A DNA stretch of 64,000 nucleotides from Flavobacterium sharifuzzamanii (GCF_003254585.1 NZ_QJGZ01000031.1:1-64000), one strand, 5' to 3'. Positions 16,983 through 26,217 are shown, counted from the first letter of the stretch. Numbers and translations: made by a program. Notes: generated by a model not told the origin, from the sequence alone.

Positions 16983-17135
16983 TTTTGCCACAGATTTCAC
17001 AGATTAAAAGGATTAAAAAATGTTGCCACGAATTACACGAATTTCCACAAATTTTTTATTCAATTTAATTCGTGGAAATTCGTGTAATTCGTGGCTAAAA
17101 AAAAATCACTTTAATCTGTGAAATCTGTGGCAAAA
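16983..17135. repeat. Nested hairpin repeat, GCCAC family, best copy
   Basis: The outer arms 16983-17008 and 17110-17135 are perfect complements over 26 bp (TTTTGCCACAGATTTCAC...). A second perfect 24-bp pair (17025-17048 with 17072-17095, GCCACGAATTACACGAATTT...) is nested inside. It lies exactly between convergent genes and may be a bidirectional terminator. Confidence 0.93.
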
Positions 17136-17136
17136 A

Positions 17137-17712
17137 CTATTTCTTCAAAAGCCTAGCTTTCATTTTGCTGAAGAATTCTGGTGTTACACCAATGAAAGAA
17201 GCGATTTGTTTTTGAGGAACTTTGTGTACCAATGTTCCGTATTTTTTGGTGAATTTTTCAAAACGTTCTTCCGCAGGCAAACTCAGGTTATCCATTAATC
17301 TCTGCTGATTCGCAACCAATGAATTCTCAATTAAAATTCTGAAAAAACGTTCCAGTTTTGGAATTTCAAGATACAATTGTTCTTGGTTTTCTTTAGATAA
17401 CGAAACCACTTCAGCTTCTTCTAAAACTTCAATAAAAAGCTGTCCTGGTTTTTGCGAAAAATAACTGTACATATCGCTCATCCACCAGCCTTCGCAGGCA
17501 AATGATAAAACATGTTCAACAATATTATCGTTGATATTGAAACTTCTTAAAATACCTGAATTTACAAAATAGGAATGTTTGCAGACTTCGCCAGCATTTA
17601 ATAAAAGTGTTTTGGCTTTGTAAGTGTTCGTTTCTAGTTTAGATAAAAAAAGCGCCTGTTCTTCTGGTGTCAGAGAAACGTGTTTGGCAATATTTTCGAG
17701 AATTAATGCCAT
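17137..17712 (-). CDS. Crp/Fnr family transcriptional regulator
   Basis: A 191-residue protein with an N-terminal cyclic-nucleotide-binding-like beta roll (about residues 15-110, with the usual LLNAGEVCKHSYFVNSGILR) and a C-terminal helix-turn-helix (about 145-190; KQIASFIGVTPEFFSKMKAR). It lacks the N-terminal cysteines of oxygen-sensing FNR, so the signal is unknown. It starts in a TAATG overlap with the DUF6370 gene and is co-transcribed with it. It is the only Crp/Fnr-type regulator here, and therefore a possible but unproven reader of the FNR-like boxes at 55 kb and 56 kb. Confidence 0.92.
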   Translation of the reverse strand: MALILENIAKHVSLTPEEQALFLSKLETNTYKAKTLLLNAGEVCKHSYFVNSGILRSFNINDNIVEHVLSFACEGWWMSDMYSYFSQKPGQLFIEVLEEAEVVSLSKENQEQLYLEIPKLERFFRILIENSLVANQQRLMDNLSLPAEERFEKFTKKYGTLVHKVPQKQIASFIGVTPEFFSKMKARLLKK

Positions 17713-18032
17713 TATTTTTTATCGTCGATTAAGGTAAATGAAGTTGCTTTGAATCTATTGTTTACGATTTCTCCCGTAACTAAAGCTTTGCTTATTGCAT
17801 TACAGAACCCTTTTTCAGCGTGAGCGTCTCCATGATCATGAATTGTCGTTCCGTCAACGAAATAAGATTTTCCGTCAATACGAACTGCTAAATCACAGCT
17901 TTTGCCTTTCATTCCAAATTGACATTCCCCGCAAGATGCTTCAACGACTGTTGGTTTGTCAAATTTCTTTTTGTCTTGTGCCTGTACTGCAATTCCAATA
18001 AAAAGGAAAGTTGCTAAAAGTATATTTTTCAT
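17712..18032 (-). CDS. DUF6370 family secreted cysteine/histidine-rich protein
   Basis: The 106-residue precursor has a signal peptide ending VQAQ near residue 19. The mature part has cysteines C34, C37, C46 and C77 and histidines H65, H67 and H71 in CGECQFGMKGKSC and IHDHGDAH, a layout suggesting a metal site outside the cytoplasm. This matches DUF6370 as I know it. Function is undescribed. Its stop codon overlaps the start of the Crp/Fnr regulator, so the two are translated from one mRNA. It begins only 2 nt after the purT stop and may be part of that transcript. Confidence 0.8.
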   Translation of the reverse strand: MKNILLATFLFIGIAVQAQDKKKFDKPTVVEASCGECQFGMKGKSCDLAVRIDGKSYFVDGTTIHDHGDAHAEKGFCNAISKALVTGEIVNNRFKATSFTLIDDKK

Positions 18033-18034
18033 AG

Positions 18035-19195
18035 TTAAGAATTTACTGTGATTAGTTTTGCCGTTTCTTTGGCGCGTTCTGTTATTTCGTTAATTGGAGT
18101 TGAAAGTGTATCATGGCTTAAAACAACTCCCATTCTGCGGTAAGGTCTTGAAGTTGGTTTACCAAAAATTCTGAAATCGGTTTTTGGTAAAGCGGCTACT
18201 TTCTCAATTCCTGTAAAAGTTGGATTAGTTGAATCTTCTGAAGCTAAAATTACAGCACTTGCTCCAGCTTTTTCTAAAGTAATTTCGAAAATTGGAAGAC
18301 TTAAAATGGCTCTTAAATGTAATTCAAATTCGTTAAAATTCTGCGTTCCTGCCAAAGTTACCATTCCAGTATCATGTGGGCGCGGTGAAAGTTCAGAGAA
18401 ATAAACGCCTTCTTTCGTTAAGAAAAATTCAACGCCAAAAAGCCCTGCTCCCCCAAGAGCTTCCGTAATTTTTTCGGCCATATCCTGTGCTTCGTACAAG
18501 TCTTTTTCTGAAACCAAAGCAGGCTGCCAGCTTTCTTGATAATCTCCTCTTTCTTGTCTGTGGCCAATTGGTGCGCAAAACAAAGTTGGGTTATTATTTT
18601 GAGTAATCGTTAAAAGTGTAATTTCAGAATCGAAATTGACAAAAGCCTCTATAATAACTTCGATAACATCGCCACGTGAACCTGCAACGGCATATTGCCA
18701 CGCTTTTTCGATATCACTTTCAGTTTTGATAGTCGATTGCCCTTTTCCAGATGAAGACATTAATGGTTTCACGACGCACGGAATTCCAACTTCTTGAACG
18801 GCTTTTTGGAGTTCTTCTGCTGAAGTTGCGTATTCGTATTTTGCTGTTCTTAATCCTAATTCTTTTGCTGCTAAGTCACGAATGGCTTTACGATTCATGG
18901 TAAAGTTTGCTGCTTTCGCTGAAGGAACAACGGTGATTCCTTGTTTTTCGTAATCGTAAAAACGTTCGGTGCGAATGGCTTCTATCTCAGGAACTATAAA
19001 ATCAGGTTGGTGTTTGGCTACGATTCGGTCAAGTGCTTCGCCGTCGAGCATATTGATGACTTCGAAATCATGTGCAACTTGCATGGCTGGTGCATTTTCG
19101 TAACTGTCAACTGCGATTATGGTTTGTCCGATTCGTTGTGCGGCAATGACAAATTCTTTGCCTAATTCACCTGAACCTAGAAGTAGTATTTTCAT
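18035..19195 (-). CDS. purT: Formate-dependent phosphoribosylglycinamide formyltransferase
   Basis: Converts GAR to formyl-GAR with formate and ATP in purine synthesis, an ATP-grasp alternative to PurN. With the start at the ATG 19193-19195 the protein is 386 residues, like E. coli PurT. It begins [14 protein letters not shown]. It has [14 protein letters not shown] for nucleotide binding, and [25 protein letters not shown] for Mg and substrate. A longer frame would add 19 poorly conserved residues. The DUF6370 and Crp/Fnr genes follow closely. Confidence 0.96.
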   Translation of the reverse strand: MKILLLGSGELGKEFVIAAQRIGQTIIAVDSYENAPAMQVAHDFEVINMLDGEALDRIVAKHQPDFIVPEIEAIRTERFYDYEKQGITVVPSAKAANFTMNRKAIRDLAAKELGLRTAKYEYATSAEELQKAVQEVGIPCVVKPLMSSSGKGQSTIKTESDIEKAWQYAVAGSRGDVIEVIIEAFVNFDSEITLLTITQNNNPTLFCAPIGHRQERGDYQESWQPALVSEKDLYEAQDMAEKITEALGGAGLFGVEFFLTKEGVYFSELSPRPHDTGMVTLAGTQNFNEFELHLRAILSLPIFEITLEKAGASAVILASEDSTNPTFTGIEKVAALPKTDFRIFGKPTSRPYRRMGVVLSHDTLSTPINEITERAKETAKLITVNS

Positions 19196-19252
19196 TTTTG
19201 AGTAGTGTATTGTTTGAGTAGTAAAAGTAGGGAAAAATGTTTTTAACCACAA

Positions 19253-19602
19253 AGCCTATTCGTATGGATTGGTGTAGAGACGCACTGCAGTGCGTCTACA
19301 TAATCTAGGTTTAACCGCAAAGTACGCAAAGGTTTTACGCAGATTTTACAGATTTATTTTTTGAGTGAGATTTTAATTTTTATACAAAGTAACCATACAG
19401 TTTGTCATTTCGACGAAGGAGAAATCTTCACGAGTGGCTCTACAAAGATTGGCTTATTGGAACGGAGTTACTTGCGAAGATTTCTCCTTCGTCGAAATGA
19501 CAAGATTGGAGAAATAACAGGATAAAAAAAGGTTCGCAAAGATTTTAAAATAATCTTTGCGAACCTTGCGTATTTCTTTGCGCTCTTTGCGGTTAAACTT
19601 TT
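19253..19602. repeat. Composite of nested inverted repeats, no gene
   Basis: The outer pair GTTTAACCGCAAAG (19309-19322) and CTTTGCGGTTAAAC (19585-19598) encloses a 28-bp perfect REP-like hairpin (19402-19429 with 19476-19503, TTGTCATTTCGACGAAGGAG...) and a hairpin GGTTCGCAAAGATT / AATCTTTGCGAACC (19531-19565). A perfect palindrome AGACGCACTGCAGTGCGTCT (19278-19297) lies at the left. No coding potential is seen. Confidence 0.88.
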
Positions 19603-21471
19603 TTAGTGAAAATGATCTTCTTCAATTTCAAATTCAGCATCTTTTTCCCAGATTTCCATTTCGCAAGGTTTACAGTTGAATTTTAGTTTGTATTCTAATT
19701 CTCCCTGTTTTAATACTAATGGCTCTTTTACCTTAACACCAACGATGTCTTTTTGGTGTATTGGGCATTTTTTCAACTCGTATTTGATGCAATATTTCGT
19801 TGTCATTACACGAGATTTTCCTGGATCCCATTGTAATTCGAATGCTTTTTCGATTTCGGTAACACCGTGGCGTTCGTAGAATTTACGAGCCGTTTTGTTC
19901 GAAACGTTGTACATGAAATCCAGTTTAGTTTCTGGATAAGGATGCGACGTTTTTACCAATTGGTGTTCTTCGCGAACGTAATTTGCCAAACGAATTTCTG
20001 ATAATTGTTCGAAAACATTTCTTCTCATTTCGTTGATTTTTGAAATAGGAAGGAACCAGTTTTCGGTGAACATTACATTAATTTCATCAGCGCTATAAGG
20101 TGTAAAACCTGTTTTTGCTAATTGAACTTTTATGTTTTCTTCGATTGATTCGCCAGTTTTAGTTTTCTCTTTCGGATGCTCTAGTTTTACTGTACTTACG
20201 TTTCCGTCTTCGTCGGTTGCTATTAATTCAAAACCATTTTCATTTTCAGTAAGCAATAAAGTAGTTCCGATTTTACGGATTGCACTATCTTCTCTTTCTA
20301 CGATTTTGATAAAAGCAGCGTCGTTGTTTCTATAGATGAAAGTTCCGTCTTTGATTTCTTTTAAAACGTTTGGATATACTTTTCCGTTTTCAGCTTTGTT
20401 TACGTAGATTCCGTCAGCTTCGTTGTTCTCGTTAATGAAACAAAGTCCGTCACCGTTGTTTAATAATTCGCCGTTTTCAATTTCGTAAGCGTTTCCGACA
20501 GTTCTAATTAATTTACCAATATATTGACCTTTTGATTTTGGACTTTCCCAAGAACCAATCGAGCTGTGTCTTTCGTTTACGAAATAATCAGTATAACCGC
20601 GGTTAAAAGTTCTGCTTAAAGCAGAATCGAAAGTATACGTACATTTTCCAGAAGAAGCTTTGATATATTTGTCGCTTCCTTCTAAAAAGCTGTCCAATTT
20701 TTGACGTAAATAAGATACGTTGTTTTTAACGTAAGCGACATCTTTTAATCTTCCTTCAATTTTGAAAGAAACGATTCCAGCTTCAATCAAATTTGGAATC
20801 TGATCTGAAACGTCTAAATCTTTAATCGAAAGCAAGTGACTGTTTCGGATTAAAGTATCTCCGTTTCCGTCGATTAAGTTGTAAGGTAAACGGCAGTTTT
20901 GTGCACAAGAACCACGGTTTGCGCTTCGTTCTCCGTTTGCCACACTCATATAACAGTTTCCGCTAAAAGAAACACATAAAGCTCCGGTTACGAAAAACTC
21001 TAATTCAACATCAGCGTGGTCGTATATTGTTTTAATTTGATGCAGGTTCAATTCACGCGCTAAAACCACACGTTTGATTCCGGCATCTTTAAGAAATTTA
21101 ATTTTATCTGCATCACGATTATTAGCTTGTGTACTGGCGTGAAGTACGATAGGAGGCAAGTCCATTTCCATAATCGCCATATCCTGAATGATCAAGGCAT
21201 CGACACCAATATCGTATAATTCCCAAATCATGGCACGACACGTTTCTAATTCATTGTCGTACAAAATGGTATTCATAACCACAAAAACCTGTGCGTTAAA
21301 TAAGTGCGCGTATTTTACTAATTCAGCAACATCTTCAATTGAGTTGTTGGCATTAGAACGTGCCCCAAATTGCGGTGCACCAATATATACAGCATCGGCA
21401 CCACTATTTATGGCAGCGATTCCTCCAATTAAATCTCTAGCAGGAGCTAATATTTCGATTTTCTTCTTCAT
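19603..21471 (-). CDS. rlhA: U32 family protein, RlhA-like 23S rRNA hydroxylase candidate
   Basis: A 622-residue U32-type protein: the N-terminal TIM-barrel starts EILAPARDLIGGIAAINSGA, and the conserved cysteine cluster includes GALCVSFSGNCYMS, RGSCAQNCRLPY and a C-terminal CIKYELKKCPIH. The length and C-terminal DUF3656-like region match E. coli RlhA (YdcP), which hydroxylates C2501 of 23S rRNA, more than the short UbiU/UbiV or TrhP forms. Older databases call it collagenase-like protease. The gene is monocistronic. TrhP-like tRNA hydroxylation is the main alternative. Confidence 0.85.
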   Translation of the reverse strand: MKKKIEILAPARDLIGGIAAINSGADAVYIGAPQFGARSNANNSIEDVAELVKYAHLFNAQVFVVMNTILYDNELETCRAMIWELYDIGVDALIIQDMAIMEMDLPPIVLHASTQANNRDADKIKFLKDAGIKRVVLARELNLHQIKTIYDHADVELEFFVTGALCVSFSGNCYMSVANGERSANRGSCAQNCRLPYNLIDGNGDTLIRNSHLLSIKDLDVSDQIPNLIEAGIVSFKIEGRLKDVAYVKNNVSYLRQKLDSFLEGSDKYIKASSGKCTYTFDSALSRTFNRGYTDYFVNERHSSIGSWESPKSKGQYIGKLIRTVGNAYEIENGELLNNGDGLCFINENNEADGIYVNKAENGKVYPNVLKEIKDGTFIYRNNDAAFIKIVEREDSAIRKIGTTLLLTENENGFELIATDEDGNVSTVKLEHPKEKTKTGESIEENIKVQLAKTGFTPYSADEINVMFTENWFLPISKINEMRRNVFEQLSEIRLANYVREEHQLVKTSHPYPETKLDFMYNVSNKTARKFYERHGVTEIEKAFELQWDPGKSRVMTTKYCIKYELKKCPIHQKDIVGVKVKEPLVLKQGELEYKLKFNCKPCEMEIWEKDAEFEIEEDHFH

Positions 21472-21609
21472 TTCTAAAACTTTAGACTTTTGTGGTATTC
21501 CCGAAAAAAAGTGTGCAAAGGTCTAATAAATATTCCGAGTTTGCTAGCGATGAAGCGATTTTTTTGAATTTGTTAACTTAATATGGAATGATGATAAGTG
21601 AATTTTTGC

Positions 21610-22155
21610 TTATCTCACAGGTTCGTAAATAAGTTGTGCTACTCCAGATTTGAAAATATTGGTTTTAAGTAATCTTAATTCTAGCCGCTCTTTTAAATCT
21701 TCAAATAACGGTTTTCCACTTCCTAAAGCTATTGGATGAACTGATATTCTATAAGTGTCAATAAGATTTAGTTGAATAAAAGTTTTAATAAGACTTGCAC
21801 CGCCATAGAGCCAAATGTCACCTCCAGATTGCAACTTAATCTCATTTACTTTTGTAGTGATATCAGAATTTATAAATGTTGCCTTGCTATCTTGTTTGTT
21901 TTGACTAGAAAAAACGTATTTCTTTTTTGAATGTACTCCTTTCCAAAGCATTTGTTCGGCATTATTTGCATTTGCTTCAGGTTGATAATTACCCCAAGAA
22001 TCATAACTTACACGACCATAAAAGATAGTATCTATGCCTGATAAAAATCCATCAAAGTCCATATCGTCATCCATAATGCACCAATCAATTTCTCCGTTTG
22101 TGCTTTCAATGAAACCATCTAAGGTTACTGCTAAATCTAGAATTGCTTTTTTCAT
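21610..22155 (-). CDS. Dihydrofolate reductase / RibD C-terminal family protein
   Basis: A 181-residue protein with the fold shared by DHFR and the RibD reductase domain. It starts ILDLAVTLDGFIESTNGEIDW, has IDTIFYGRVSYDSWGNY for NADPH contacts, WLYGGASLIKTFIQLNLIDT in the middle, and ends with LGSGKPLFEDL. Members are NADPH-dependent reductases of mostly unknown substrate and are not the true FolA. It stands alone, with about 60 nt to the next gene upstream. Confidence 0.88.
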   Translation of the reverse strand: MKKAILDLAVTLDGFIESTNGEIDWCIMDDDMDFDGFLSGIDTIFYGRVSYDSWGNYQPEANANNAEQMLWKGVHSKKKYVFSSQNKQDSKATFINSDITTKVNEIKLQSGGDIWLYGGASLIKTFIQLNLIDTYRISVHPIALGSGKPLFEDLKERLELRLLKTNIFKSGVAQLIYEPVR

Positions 22156-22217
22156 GCATCAAATATTTATGTCTGGTTTACTTTAGTGTAAGGTAGGTTT
22201 TTTTAGTTTATATAAAA

Positions 22218-22805
22218 CTAATCTAACGGAAAAGTATATCCGACTGCAAACACTCCTGTTGACTGTTTTGCAGCTGGATGAAAATACCCAGAAATCCCGA
22301 TTTCGAAATTGTTATGTCTGCCGATTGCCAATCCAATACTAAATGGAATATGCAGTAAAACATCACTTTTATTAAAATTAACATTTGGCGTAAACGTTTC
22401 GAATTTACCTATTGAAGTTCCAATACCTCCTTCTATAAATGGTGCAACCCATGGAATTGGAGCGCAAAAACGAACTTTTCCTCCCATTAAAAAAGCATTA
22501 GTTGTTACTTTATATTGAGGCTGATTTTGTATGTTTTGATTTTTGTCTACAGATTCAAAAATAGCGCCAGCGTAAGGTCTTATGCTAAACCACGATTTTA
22601 GTCCTATAATATACTCACCTTGAAGGTAAAGACCGCCTCCCATAACATCTACTTCTTCTTGGCTTCCATAATCTTCTATGTAATAAGAACTGCTCGATCC
22701 ATAGCCTATGGATGCTTTGATGAAATTACCTGTAGTTTGGGCTTTTGAATGAGATGAAAATAATACTATAATAATAATAGTAAAATAGCGTAGAGTTGAA
22801 GTCAT
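22218..22805 (-). CDS. Outer membrane beta-barrel protein (porin family)
   Basis: A 195-residue precursor with a signal peptide ending SKAQ near residue 23. Alternating hydrophobic strands and a final aromatic-rich strand (GVFAVGYTFPLD) suggest an 8-strand outer membrane barrel like OmpX/OmpW or PorT-type proteins. A tyrosine- and serine-rich turn (YGSSSSYYIEDYGSQEE) may form an external loop. No specific function is recognised. It has its own upstream spacer. Confidence 0.8.
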   Translation of the reverse strand: MTSTLRYFTIIIIVLFSSHSKAQTTGNFIKASIGYGSSSSYYIEDYGSQEEVDVMGGGLYLQGEYIIGLKSWFSIRPYAGAIFESVDKNQNIQNQPQYKVTTNAFLMGGKVRFCAPIPWVAPFIEGGIGTSIGKFETFTPNVNFNKSDVLLHIPFSIGLAIGRHNNFEIGISGYFHPAAKQSTGVFAVGYTFPLD

Positions 22806-22864
22806 ATTTTTTTGATTTCTTAAATAATGGGGCGAATGTAAGAATTATTCGTTCGATTTTAAAA

Positions 22865-22902
22865 ACAAAAAAACCGCCCAATCCGAAGACCGAGCAGTTT
22901 TC
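22865..22902 (-). terminator. Terminator of the PA2169-type gene
   Basis: On the minus strand AAAACTGCTCGG and the GU-tolerant partner of GGGCGGTTTT enclose a CTTCGG-containing loop and are followed by a T run. Confidence 0.7.
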
Positions 22903-22925
22903 AAAAAAAAGCATGAATCGATCAA

Positions 22926-23381
22926 TTAATTTACTCTCATTTTAATTTGCGATAAAGTATTTTGAATACTATTTAATTGTTTTGAAATGATATATACTTG
23001 ATCATGTTCCAAATGGTTTTCTTCGAGTGCTTTTTTGTATTTTTCAATTGCAGCTTCTTCACCTGTAATACAAGCGTTTATAATTGCTTCTGTATCACCT
23101 CCTGTAAAGGCAGATTTAATATCGATCCAAGCTCGGTGTAGCGCGCCTAATGGACCTCCGCCTAAAGTATCTGTAGATTTTCCTAGTTTGTTGATTTGGT
23201 TTTGTAATTCTACAATAAACAATGCTCTTTCGCGGGCATATTCAAGGAAATCGGTTTTCATGGCTGGATTTTCTACATGTTCGGCTGCATCTGTATATCC
23301 TAATTTCCCGTCTTCAAGGATTGAAATTAATCCCTCTAAAGTTTTAACAGCTTCTTGTGTGGTTTCGTCTGTATGTATCAT
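22926..23381 (-). CDS. PA2169 family four-helix-bundle protein (DUF2383)
   Basis: A 151-residue all-helical protein. The ferritin-like four-helix pattern is clear: TLEGLISILEDGKLGYTDAA, then EYARERALFIVELQNQINKLG, ARIGHR-like HRAWIDIKSAFTGGD, and EAAIEKYKKALEE. The family (DUF2383, PA2169) is stress-associated in several bacteria, but activity is unknown. It is monocistronic, with a terminator downstream and a repeat-rich spacer upstream. Confidence 0.88.
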   Translation of the reverse strand: MIHTDETTQEAVKTLEGLISILEDGKLGYTDAAEHVENPAMKTDFLEYARERALFIVELQNQINKLGKSTDTLGGGPLGALHRAWIDIKSAFTGGDTEAIINACITGEEAAIEKYKKALEENHLEHDQVYIISKQLNSIQNTLSQIKMRVN

Positions 23382-23772
23382 GACTAATAGTTTTTAAATT
23401 AATACATTACAAAGTTGACGATTTATAAAGTGTTATGTTTTATAGGATTACAGTTGGGGTTTTATAATATTGTAGAATGGGAATTTTGAAACTGTTTTTT
23501 TGTTCGCCACGAATTTCACGAATTTCACCAATTTTAAATGCTCAAAAATTTAGTTTTGAAAATGATATTTCTCGTATGCTGTTTGCTTGAGGGATAGGAG
23601 TGGAAAGCCCGGAGCCTGACGAAGGAAGTGCGAGGACTTGTAACGGATAGCCTCCCGATAGCTATCGGGACAGGCTTACGTCCAAAATAAACTCATAAAA
23701 AAAACAGCTTAAAGTATAAAAGTGATGAAACTTTTGAACCTTAAGCCGTTTTTATAAAAACTTAGAATATTG
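23382..23772. other. Intergenic region with structured repeat elements
   Basis: It holds a single half of the GCCAC repeat (about 23506-23534) and an element at about 23590-23690 that ends in the perfect palindrome CCCGATAGCTATCGGG and shares words with 11320-11415 in reverse. The aminotransferase terminator is at 23703-23750. There is no coding potential. Confidence 0.75.
23703..23750 (-). terminator. Terminator of the aminotransferase gene
   Basis: AACAGCTTAAAG (23703-23714) pairs with CCTTAAGCCGTT (23739-23750) with GU tolerance. On the minus strand it is followed by a T run. Confidence 0.7.
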
Positions 23773-24963
23773 TTATGCAGTCAAAGCTTCTTTGATTCTG
23801 CGTAATGCCTCTTTTAAAATATCGTTGCTTGTTGCGTAAGAGAAACGAATACAGTTTGGATTTCCGAAAGCCTCACCAGTTACTGTTGCTACATTTGCCT
23901 CAGCTAAAAGATACATTGAAACGTCGTTTGCATCTTTAATTTCGTGTCCTTTTAATGTTTTTCCGAAGAAAGAAGAAACGTCTGGGAACACATAAAATGC
24001 ACCTTCTGGAACGTTAATTTTTACTCCTGGAATTTCTTTTAATAATCCAACCACTAAATCTCTACGACCATGGAAAGCTTTAACCATGTGGTTTAAAACG
24101 CTAGGATCAGCATCTACAGCAGTAATTGTAGCGCGTTGAGCAACAGAATTTGCACCAGAAGTTACTTGTCCTTGAATTTTTGTACATGCTTTAGCAATAA
24201 ATTCTGGAGCTCCAATGTAACCAATTCTGTATCCTGTCATTGCGAATGCTTTTGCAACTCCGTTTACAGTAATTGTTTTTTCTAACATTCCTGGGATTGA
24301 ACCAATGCTGCAGAAAGTTCCTGAGAAATTGATGTGCTCATAAATTTCATCTGAAACTACATAGATATTTGGGTGTTTTTCTAAAACTTTTGCTAATGCT
24401 GTTAATTCTTCTCTGCTGTAAACAGAACCTGAAGGATTACAAGGAGAAGAGAACCACATCATTTTTGTTTTTGGTGTGATGGCAGCTTCTAATTGTTCTG
24501 GTGTCATTTTGAAATCTGTTTCTACAGATGTTGGAACTTCAACTGGAACTCCGCCAGAAAGTTTTACGATTTCGAAATAAGAAACCCAGTAAGGTGCTGG
24601 TAAAATCACTTCGTCACCCTCGTTTAACATTACTTGTGCAATGTTGTATAATGATTGTTTTGCTCCTGTAGAAACTACGATTTGAGTTGGTTTGTATTCT
24701 AAATCATTGTCTCTTTTGAATTTTCTGCAAATTGCTTCTCTTAATTCTAAGTAACCTTCTACTGGAGAATAAGTGCTATAATTTTCGTTTACTGCTTTTA
24801 TTACTGCTTCTTTAATGAAGTCTGGTGTGTTGAAGTCAGGCTCACCTAAACTTAAGCTGATAATGTCTTTTCCTTGTGCTTTTAATTCTCTTGCCAAAGC
24901 GGCCATTGCTAAAGTTTGCGATGTAGCAAGGTTGTTGATTCTGTCCGAAAGAATATGATTCAT
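23773..24963 (-). CDS. Class I PLP-dependent aminotransferase (aspartate type)
   Basis: A 396-residue fold type I aminotransferase of the Thermus-like aspartate aminotransferase subgroup. It has SLGEPDFNTPDF near the N-terminus, the substrate-pocket NPSGSVYS, the cofactor aspartate in VVSDEIYEHI, the PLP lysine in NGVAKAFAMTGYRIGY, and the C-terminal NCIRFSYATS with the carboxylate-binding arginine. Aspartate or a broader amino-acid range is likely. It has its own terminator. Confidence 0.94.
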   Translation of the reverse strand: MNHILSDRINNLATSQTLAMAALARELKAQGKDIISLSLGEPDFNTPDFIKEAVIKAVNENYSTYSPVEGYLELREAICRKFKRDNDLEYKPTQIVVSTGAKQSLYNIAQVMLNEGDEVILPAPYWVSYFEIVKLSGGVPVEVPTSVETDFKMTPEQLEAAITPKTKMMWFSSPCNPSGSVYSREELTALAKVLEKHPNIYVVSDEIYEHINFSGTFCSIGSIPGMLEKTITVNGVAKAFAMTGYRIGYIGAPEFIAKACTKIQGQVTSGANSVAQRATITAVDADPSVLNHMVKAFHGRRDLVVGLLKEIPGVKINVPEGAFYVFPDVSSFFGKTLKGHEIKDANDVSMYLLAEANVATVTGEAFGNPNCIRFSYATSNDILKEALRRIKEALTA

Positions 24964-25036
24964 TATAAAATTTTTGAATGTCCCTAATTTGCTGTTTATT
25001 AAGGAAGGTTAATTATTAATAGATTTTCTTTAGTTA

Positions 25037-26134
25037 TTAAACTGATAATTCAGGTTTCATTCCCAAATCGCGTAAATGCTTAAAGTGAGCAACAACAGCA
25101 CTTCGCATTGTTTTGTATTCGTAATAAGGTAAGTTGCATTCTTTTGCTGTTTCTTTTACGATTTTTGCAATTTTACCATAGTGAATATGACTGATATTTG
25201 GAAAAATATGATGTTCGATTTGATGGTTTAATCCGCCAGTATACCAGTTTACGATTGCATTTTTTGGCGCAAAATTAGTTGTAGTATACAATTGGTGAAT
25301 TGCCCATGTGTTATCCATTTCTCCTAAATCATTTGGAGTTGGATTTGTAGTATGATCAACTACGTGTGCTAATTGAAATACAATACTTAAGATTAATCCA
25401 GCTGTGTAATGCATCGCAAAAAAGCCAACAAGTACTTTCCACCATGTAATTCCAATTACTATTGGTAAAACAATCCAAATTGATACATAAATCATTTTAG
25501 TGATGATAAGTGTTGTCCAAAGGATTTTAGGGTTTTTCGGTTCTCCGTAAGATAATTTTCTTTTCAGGTAATTTCTCATTTGCTTAAAATCGGTTGTTAA
25601 AGCCCAATTGAAGGTTAATAATCCATATAAGAAAACAGAATAGTAATGTTGGAAACGGTGAAAACGATGCCATTCAGCATGTTCTGTAAAACGAATAATT
25701 CTTCCCGCATCTAAATCTTCATCATGCCCAGGAATATTAGTATAAGTGTGATGCAATACATTATGTTGTACCTGCCAGTTGTAAACATTTCCGGCCAAAA
25801 CATAAATTGTTCCACCCATAAATTTGTTTATCCAGCTTTTATTTGAATAAGAACCATGATTTCCGTCATGCATAACGTTCATTCCAACACCAGCCATTCC
25901 AACACCCATTACAATTGATAAAAGTAACATAACCCAAAATGGCATGTTAAGGGTAAGAATTAAAAAATAGGGAGTTAGAAAAACAGCAAATAGAATAACG
26001 GCTTTTAAGTGTAACTTCCAGTTTCCAGTTTTCTGAATGTTGTTCTCCTTGAAGTAATTGTTTACCCGAGAGTTAAGTGTTCTGAAAAACTTCAGATTGT
26101 CTTGCCTTGCAAAAGTTGGAGCCGTGTTATTCAT
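25037..26134 (-). CDS. Membrane fatty acid (acyl-CoA/acyl-lipid) desaturase
   Basis: A 365-residue di-iron integral membrane desaturase. The three histidine boxes are complete: HDGNH at 89-93, HNVLHH at 124-129, and HQIEHH near 308. The Q in the third box is the hallmark of front-end (delta-5/delta-6-like) desaturases. Four to six hydrophobic segments surround them. There is no fused cytochrome b5, so an external electron donor is needed. The TACCTTTG element at 26154-26161 (minus strand) serves as promoter. It is divergent from rsmG. It probably adjusts membrane fluidity; the exact bond position is not predictable. Confidence 0.93.
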   Translation of the reverse strand: MNNTAPTFARQDNLKFFRTLNSRVNNYFKENNIQKTGNWKLHLKAVILFAVFLTPYFLILTLNMPFWVMLLLSIVMGVGMAGVGMNVMHDGNHGSYSNKSWINKFMGGTIYVLAGNVYNWQVQHNVLHHTYTNIPGHDEDLDAGRIIRFTEHAEWHRFHRFQHYYSVFLYGLLTFNWALTTDFKQMRNYLKRKLSYGEPKNPKILWTTLIITKMIYVSIWIVLPIVIGITWWKVLVGFFAMHYTAGLILSIVFQLAHVVDHTTNPTPNDLGEMDNTWAIHQLYTTTNFAPKNAIVNWYTGGLNHQIEHHIFPNISHIHYGKIAKIVKETAKECNLPYYEYKTMRSAVVAHFKHLRDLGMKPELSV

Positions 26135-26217
26135 AATTGTTTTAAATAGGTTTCAAAGGTAATTATTATAAATTCTCAATTTGCAAAATTGAGTTAAATA
26201 TTTCAATCGTAAAGTAG

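Noticed and set aside
19196..19252. N-terminal extension of PurT
   Set aside because: The conserved PurT start [14 protein letters not shown] begins at 19195. The extension has no conserved sequence.
19603..21471. Secreted collagenase
   Set aside because: The U32 name is historical. There is no signal peptide and the cysteine pattern fits RNA hydroxylases.
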